NCBI GenBank assembly: GCA_946481195.1
Contig: CAMLNG010000162.1
Coordinates: 1 to 7,629 of the forward strand
Length of the DNA: 7,629 bases
DNA from: an uncultured Chromatiaceae bacterium
GTDB taxonomy: Bacteria; Pseudomonadota; Gammaproteobacteria; Enterobacterales; Alteromonadaceae
Reading direction: 5' to 3'
Position numbers and translations under genes: made by a program. The notes below the pieces were generated by a model. The model worked only from the letters and a program-made list of their open reading frames with translations, searched no databases and had not been told where the DNA came from. Shown piece by piece: positions 5,613 through 7,629 of the stretch; the stretch's first letter is position 1; each line of letters starts with the position of its first letter.

Positions 5613-7151
5613 ATGACCACGCAAACAAACAGCCACAATGATTTATCTGTGGCAGATCTGGTTGAACATGCCATCCGCCGTAACGAAGGTGTCCTGGCAG
5701 ACAACGGCGCCCTCGTCGTGCGCACCGGTCACAGAACAGGCCGCTCGCCGAAAGACCGTTTTATCGTCCGTGAAGCCAGCACTGAAAACGACATTCAATG
5801 GGGCAATGTCAACCAGCCGGTTGCAGCAGACGTTTTCAACGCATTGTGGAGCAAAGTAGAACATTATCTGAATGACCGTGAACACTTCACGTCACACTTA
5901 GAAGTCGGTGCAGATCCAGAGCATTACCTGCCTGTGGTCGTTCGCACTGAAACCGCCTGGCAACATATCTTCGCGAAAAACCTGTTTATCACCCCAGCCA
6001 GCTGGAATGTGGCCGGCAAACCTGCCTGGCAAATTCTGAACGTGCCTGGTTTTGCCTGTGATCCAACCCGTGACGGTACCAACTCAGACGGTACTGTGAT
6101 GATTAACTTTGCCGAGCGCAAAGTGTTGTTAGCCGGCATGCGTTATGCGGGTGAAATGAAAAAAGCGATGTTCTCAGTGCAGAACTTCCTGTTACCGGCC
6201 AAAGGCGTGCTGCCAATGCACTGTTCAGCCAACGTCGGCGAAGCCGGTGATGTCACGCTGTTCTTCGGCCTGTCAGGCACAGGGAAAACCACTTTGTCTG
6301 CAGATCCGAAGCGCTTCCTGATCGGTGATGACGAACACGGCTGGGCACCTGGCAGTGTGTTTAACATCGAAGGTGGCTGCTACGCCAAATGTATCGACCT
6401 GTCGAAGAAAAACGAACCGGTGATTTGGGATGCGATCCGCTTTGGTACCATTCTGGAAAACGTCGTGTTGGATGGCAACCGTACACCGGATTACAAAGAC
6501 GCCAGCCTGACGCAAAACAGCCGTGCTGCTTATCCGCTGGCTCACGTCGAAAAACGCGTTGAAGCTAACCGCGCCGGCGAACCACGCGCAGTTGTCTTCC
6601 TGACTTGCGACGTGTCGGGTGTATTACCACCAGTGTCAGTGTTGTCTGAAGAAGCTGCTGCTTACCACTTCCTGTCTGGTTACACAGCGAAAGTTGGCTC
6701 AACCGAAATTGGCTCTACTTCAGCCATTGAATCAACCTTCTCTACCTGCTTTGGCGCGCCATTCTTCCCGCGTCCGGCCGGTGTGTATGCAGAACTGCTG
6801 ATCAAACGCGTGCGTGAATTTAATTCCAAAGTTTATCTGGTCAATACCGGCTGGACTGGTGGCCCGCACGGCGTAGGTCAGCGTTTTGATATCCCAACCA
6901 CCCGCGCCATTATTGACGCTATCGTGTCAGGTGAACTGGCGAACGTCGAAACTGTACACCTGGCGCAGCTGAATCTGGATGTACCGGTCGCAATTCCGGG
7001 CGTTGACAGCAAACTGTTGAATCCACGGGACACCTGGGCGGATAAAGCACAGTACGACCAATACGCCGCCAAACTGGCCGCGGAATTTGCCAATAACTTC
7101 AAAAAATATGATGTTTCTGAAGCTATCCGCAATGCAGGTCCGAAAGCCTGA
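5613..7151 (+). CDS. pckA: Phosphoenolpyruvate carboxykinase (ATP)
   Basis: This cytoplasmic enzyme converts oxaloacetate and ATP to phosphoenolpyruvate, CO2 and ADP, the first committed step of gluconeogenesis from TCA-cycle carbon. Counted from the ATG at 5613 it has 512 residues, somewhat shorter than the 540 of E. coli; the conserved blocks are all present, so the difference is not a truncation. Visible motifs: [10 protein letters not shown] (41-50) for oxaloacetate binding; [13 protein letters not shown] (183-195) and MHCSAN (202-207), which supply the Lys and His of the Mn2+ site; the P-loop GLSGTGKTT (219-227); GDDEHGW (238-244), the kinase-2 Asp motif that binds metal; and NSRAAYPL (302-309). 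It sits beside envZ, as in E. coli, and ends at the terminator at 7173-7199. Promoter candidates lie at 5533-5564. An in-frame TTG at 5607 would add two residues and is less likely. Identification is firm. Confidence 0.98.
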   Translation: MTTQTNSHNDLSVADLVEHAIRRNEGVLADNGALVVRTGHRTGRSPKDRFIVREASTENDIQWGNVNQPVAADVFNALWSKVEHYLNDREHFTSHLEVGADPEHYLPVVVRTETAWQHIFAKNLFITPASWNVAGKPAWQILNVPGFACDPTRDGTNSDGTVMINFAERKVLLAGMRYAGEMKKAMFSVQNFLLPAKGVLPMHCSANVGEAGDVTLFFGLSGTGKTTLSADPKRFLIGDDEHGWAPGSVFNIEGGCYAKCIDLSKKNEPVIWDAIRFGTILENVVLDGNRTPDYKDASLTQNSRAAYPLAHVEKRVEANRAGEPRAVVFLTCDVSGVLPPVSVLSEEAAAYHFLSGYTAKVGSTEIGSTSAIESTFSTCFGAPFFPRPAGVYAELLIKRVREFNSKVYLVNTGWTGGPHGVGQRFDIPTTRAIIDAIVSGELANVETVHLAQLNLDVPVAIPGVDSKLLNPRDTWADKAQYDQYAAKLAAEFANNFKKYDVSEAIRNAGPKA

Positions 7152-7172
7152 ATCGCACCTCGCTGACAACAG

Positions 7173-7199
7173 AAAGGCCGCAATTGCGGCCTTTGTTGT
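7173..7199 (+). terminator. Rho-independent terminator of pckA
   Basis: AAAGGCCGC (7173-7181) pairs perfectly with GCGGCCTTT (7186-7194) around an AATT loop, and GTTGTTTTT follows. ACAAC (7166-7170) and GTTGT (7195-7199) could extend the stem past a 2-nt bulge. It begins 21 nt after the pckA stop. On the minus strand the trailing sequence is only partly T-rich, so termination of envZ transcripts here is possible but weaker. Confidence 0.88.
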
Positions 7200-7220
7200 T
7201 TTTGGGGTTGCTGCCGACGC

Positions 7221-7629
7221 TCAGGCCGTCGGTTTCACTTTACGGATTGGCAGATAAACAGTCGCAACCAAACCACCAAAGGCATGATTGTGCAAGCGGA
7301 TCTCGCCGTGGTGCATATCCACAATCTTTTTGATAATCGCGAGACCCAGCCCCGAACCAGCGCTGCCACGCGCGGTGTCGCCCTGAGTAAAAGGTTCAAA
7401 CATCCGCGTCATTTGATCTTCCGGAATGCCGGGGCCATGATCCCGCACCTGTAAATACACACGCTGACGGTTTTTCTCGTAGCCGGTCCTTACTTCCACT
7501 GCACCTTCGGAATACTTCAGCGCATTTTCAATCAGATTACTCAGCACCCGCTTGATAGCTATGCGGCGGATGGGTACCAGTGGCAAACCGTCCAGCAGCT
7601 CAGCGCTGATTTGGCGCTGCTGCAGCTTG
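7221..7629 (-). CDS. envZ: Osmosensor histidine kinase EnvZ, C-terminal ATPase part (5' end outside window)
   Basis: Only the last 135 residues are present; the gene enters from the right edge. EnvZ is an inner-membrane sensor kinase that phosphorylates and dephosphorylates OmpR to set porin expression with osmolarity (E. coli knowledge). The fragment is the ATP-binding HATPase_c domain: N-box NLIENALKY (fragment residues 31-39, Mg-contacting Asn at 35), G1 box DHGPGIP (63-69), F-box MFEPF (76-80) and G2 box GSGLGLAI (91-98), then the last beta strand, LVATVYLPI. The wording FEPFTQGDTAR...GSGLGLAI closely parallels E. coli EnvZ (FQPFVRGDSAR...GTGLGLAI), and the position next to and convergent with pckA is the E. 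coli arrangement, with ompR expected just beyond the window. The sensor, transmembrane, HAMP and phospho-His parts cannot be seen. HATPase domains are alike across kinases, so the name rests partly on context. Confidence 0.88.
   Translation of the reverse strand, partial: KLQQRQISAELLDGLPLVPIRRIAIKRVLSNLIENALKYSEGAVEVRTGYEKNRQRVYLQVRDHGPGIPEDQMTRMFEPFTQGDTARGSAGSGLGLAIIKKIVDMHHGEIRLHNHAFGGLVATVYLPIRKVKPTA

Overview
The window looks like chromosomal DNA of a gammaproteobacterium, most likely of the Alteromonadales/Rheinheimera-Alishewanella type. This placement is an inference from gene order, moderate GC and protein style; I could not search a database. The conserved backbone is hslR-hslO ... 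pckA ... envZ, the same order as in Escherichia coli (hslR-hslO-yhgE-pck-envZ).

Layout, left to right. Positions 1-190 hold what seems to be the 3' end of an unrecognised upstream gene and the short leader of hslR. Positions 191-1463 (+) are a two-gene heat-shock operon: hslR (Hsp15, an S4-domain RNA-binding protein that acts on blocked 50S subunits) and hslO (Hsp33, the redox-controlled holdase with an intact CxC/CxxC zinc switch). A strong bidirectional terminator at 1511-1534 separates them from a convergent gene. That gene (1551-5252, -) encodes a large exported subtilisin-like (S8) protease of about 1230 residues. It has a signal peptide, a propeptide region, a catalytic domain with an inserted PA domain, Fn3-like and cadherin-like modules, and a C-terminal tail resembling the GlyGly-CTERM (rhombosortase) sorting signal. 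It occupies the slot that holds yhgE in E. coli.

Positions 5253-5612 are an AT-rich divergent regulatory region between the protease and pckA. It holds a perfect 19-bp palindrome, TGCAT repeats, phased A-tracts and a candidate pckA promoter with a poor -35. Positions 5613-7151 (+) encode ATP-dependent PEP carboxykinase, the entry step to gluconeogenesis, closed by a terminator at 7173-7199. At 7221-7629 (-) lies the C-terminal ATPase half of the EnvZ osmosensor kinase, cut by the window edge.

The housekeeping genes are intact and ordinary. The accessory protease with its tail, and the unexplained palindromes in the protease-pckA intergenic region, are the parts that merit a second look. I see no mobile element, CRISPR array, RNA gene or clearly novel multi-gene system.
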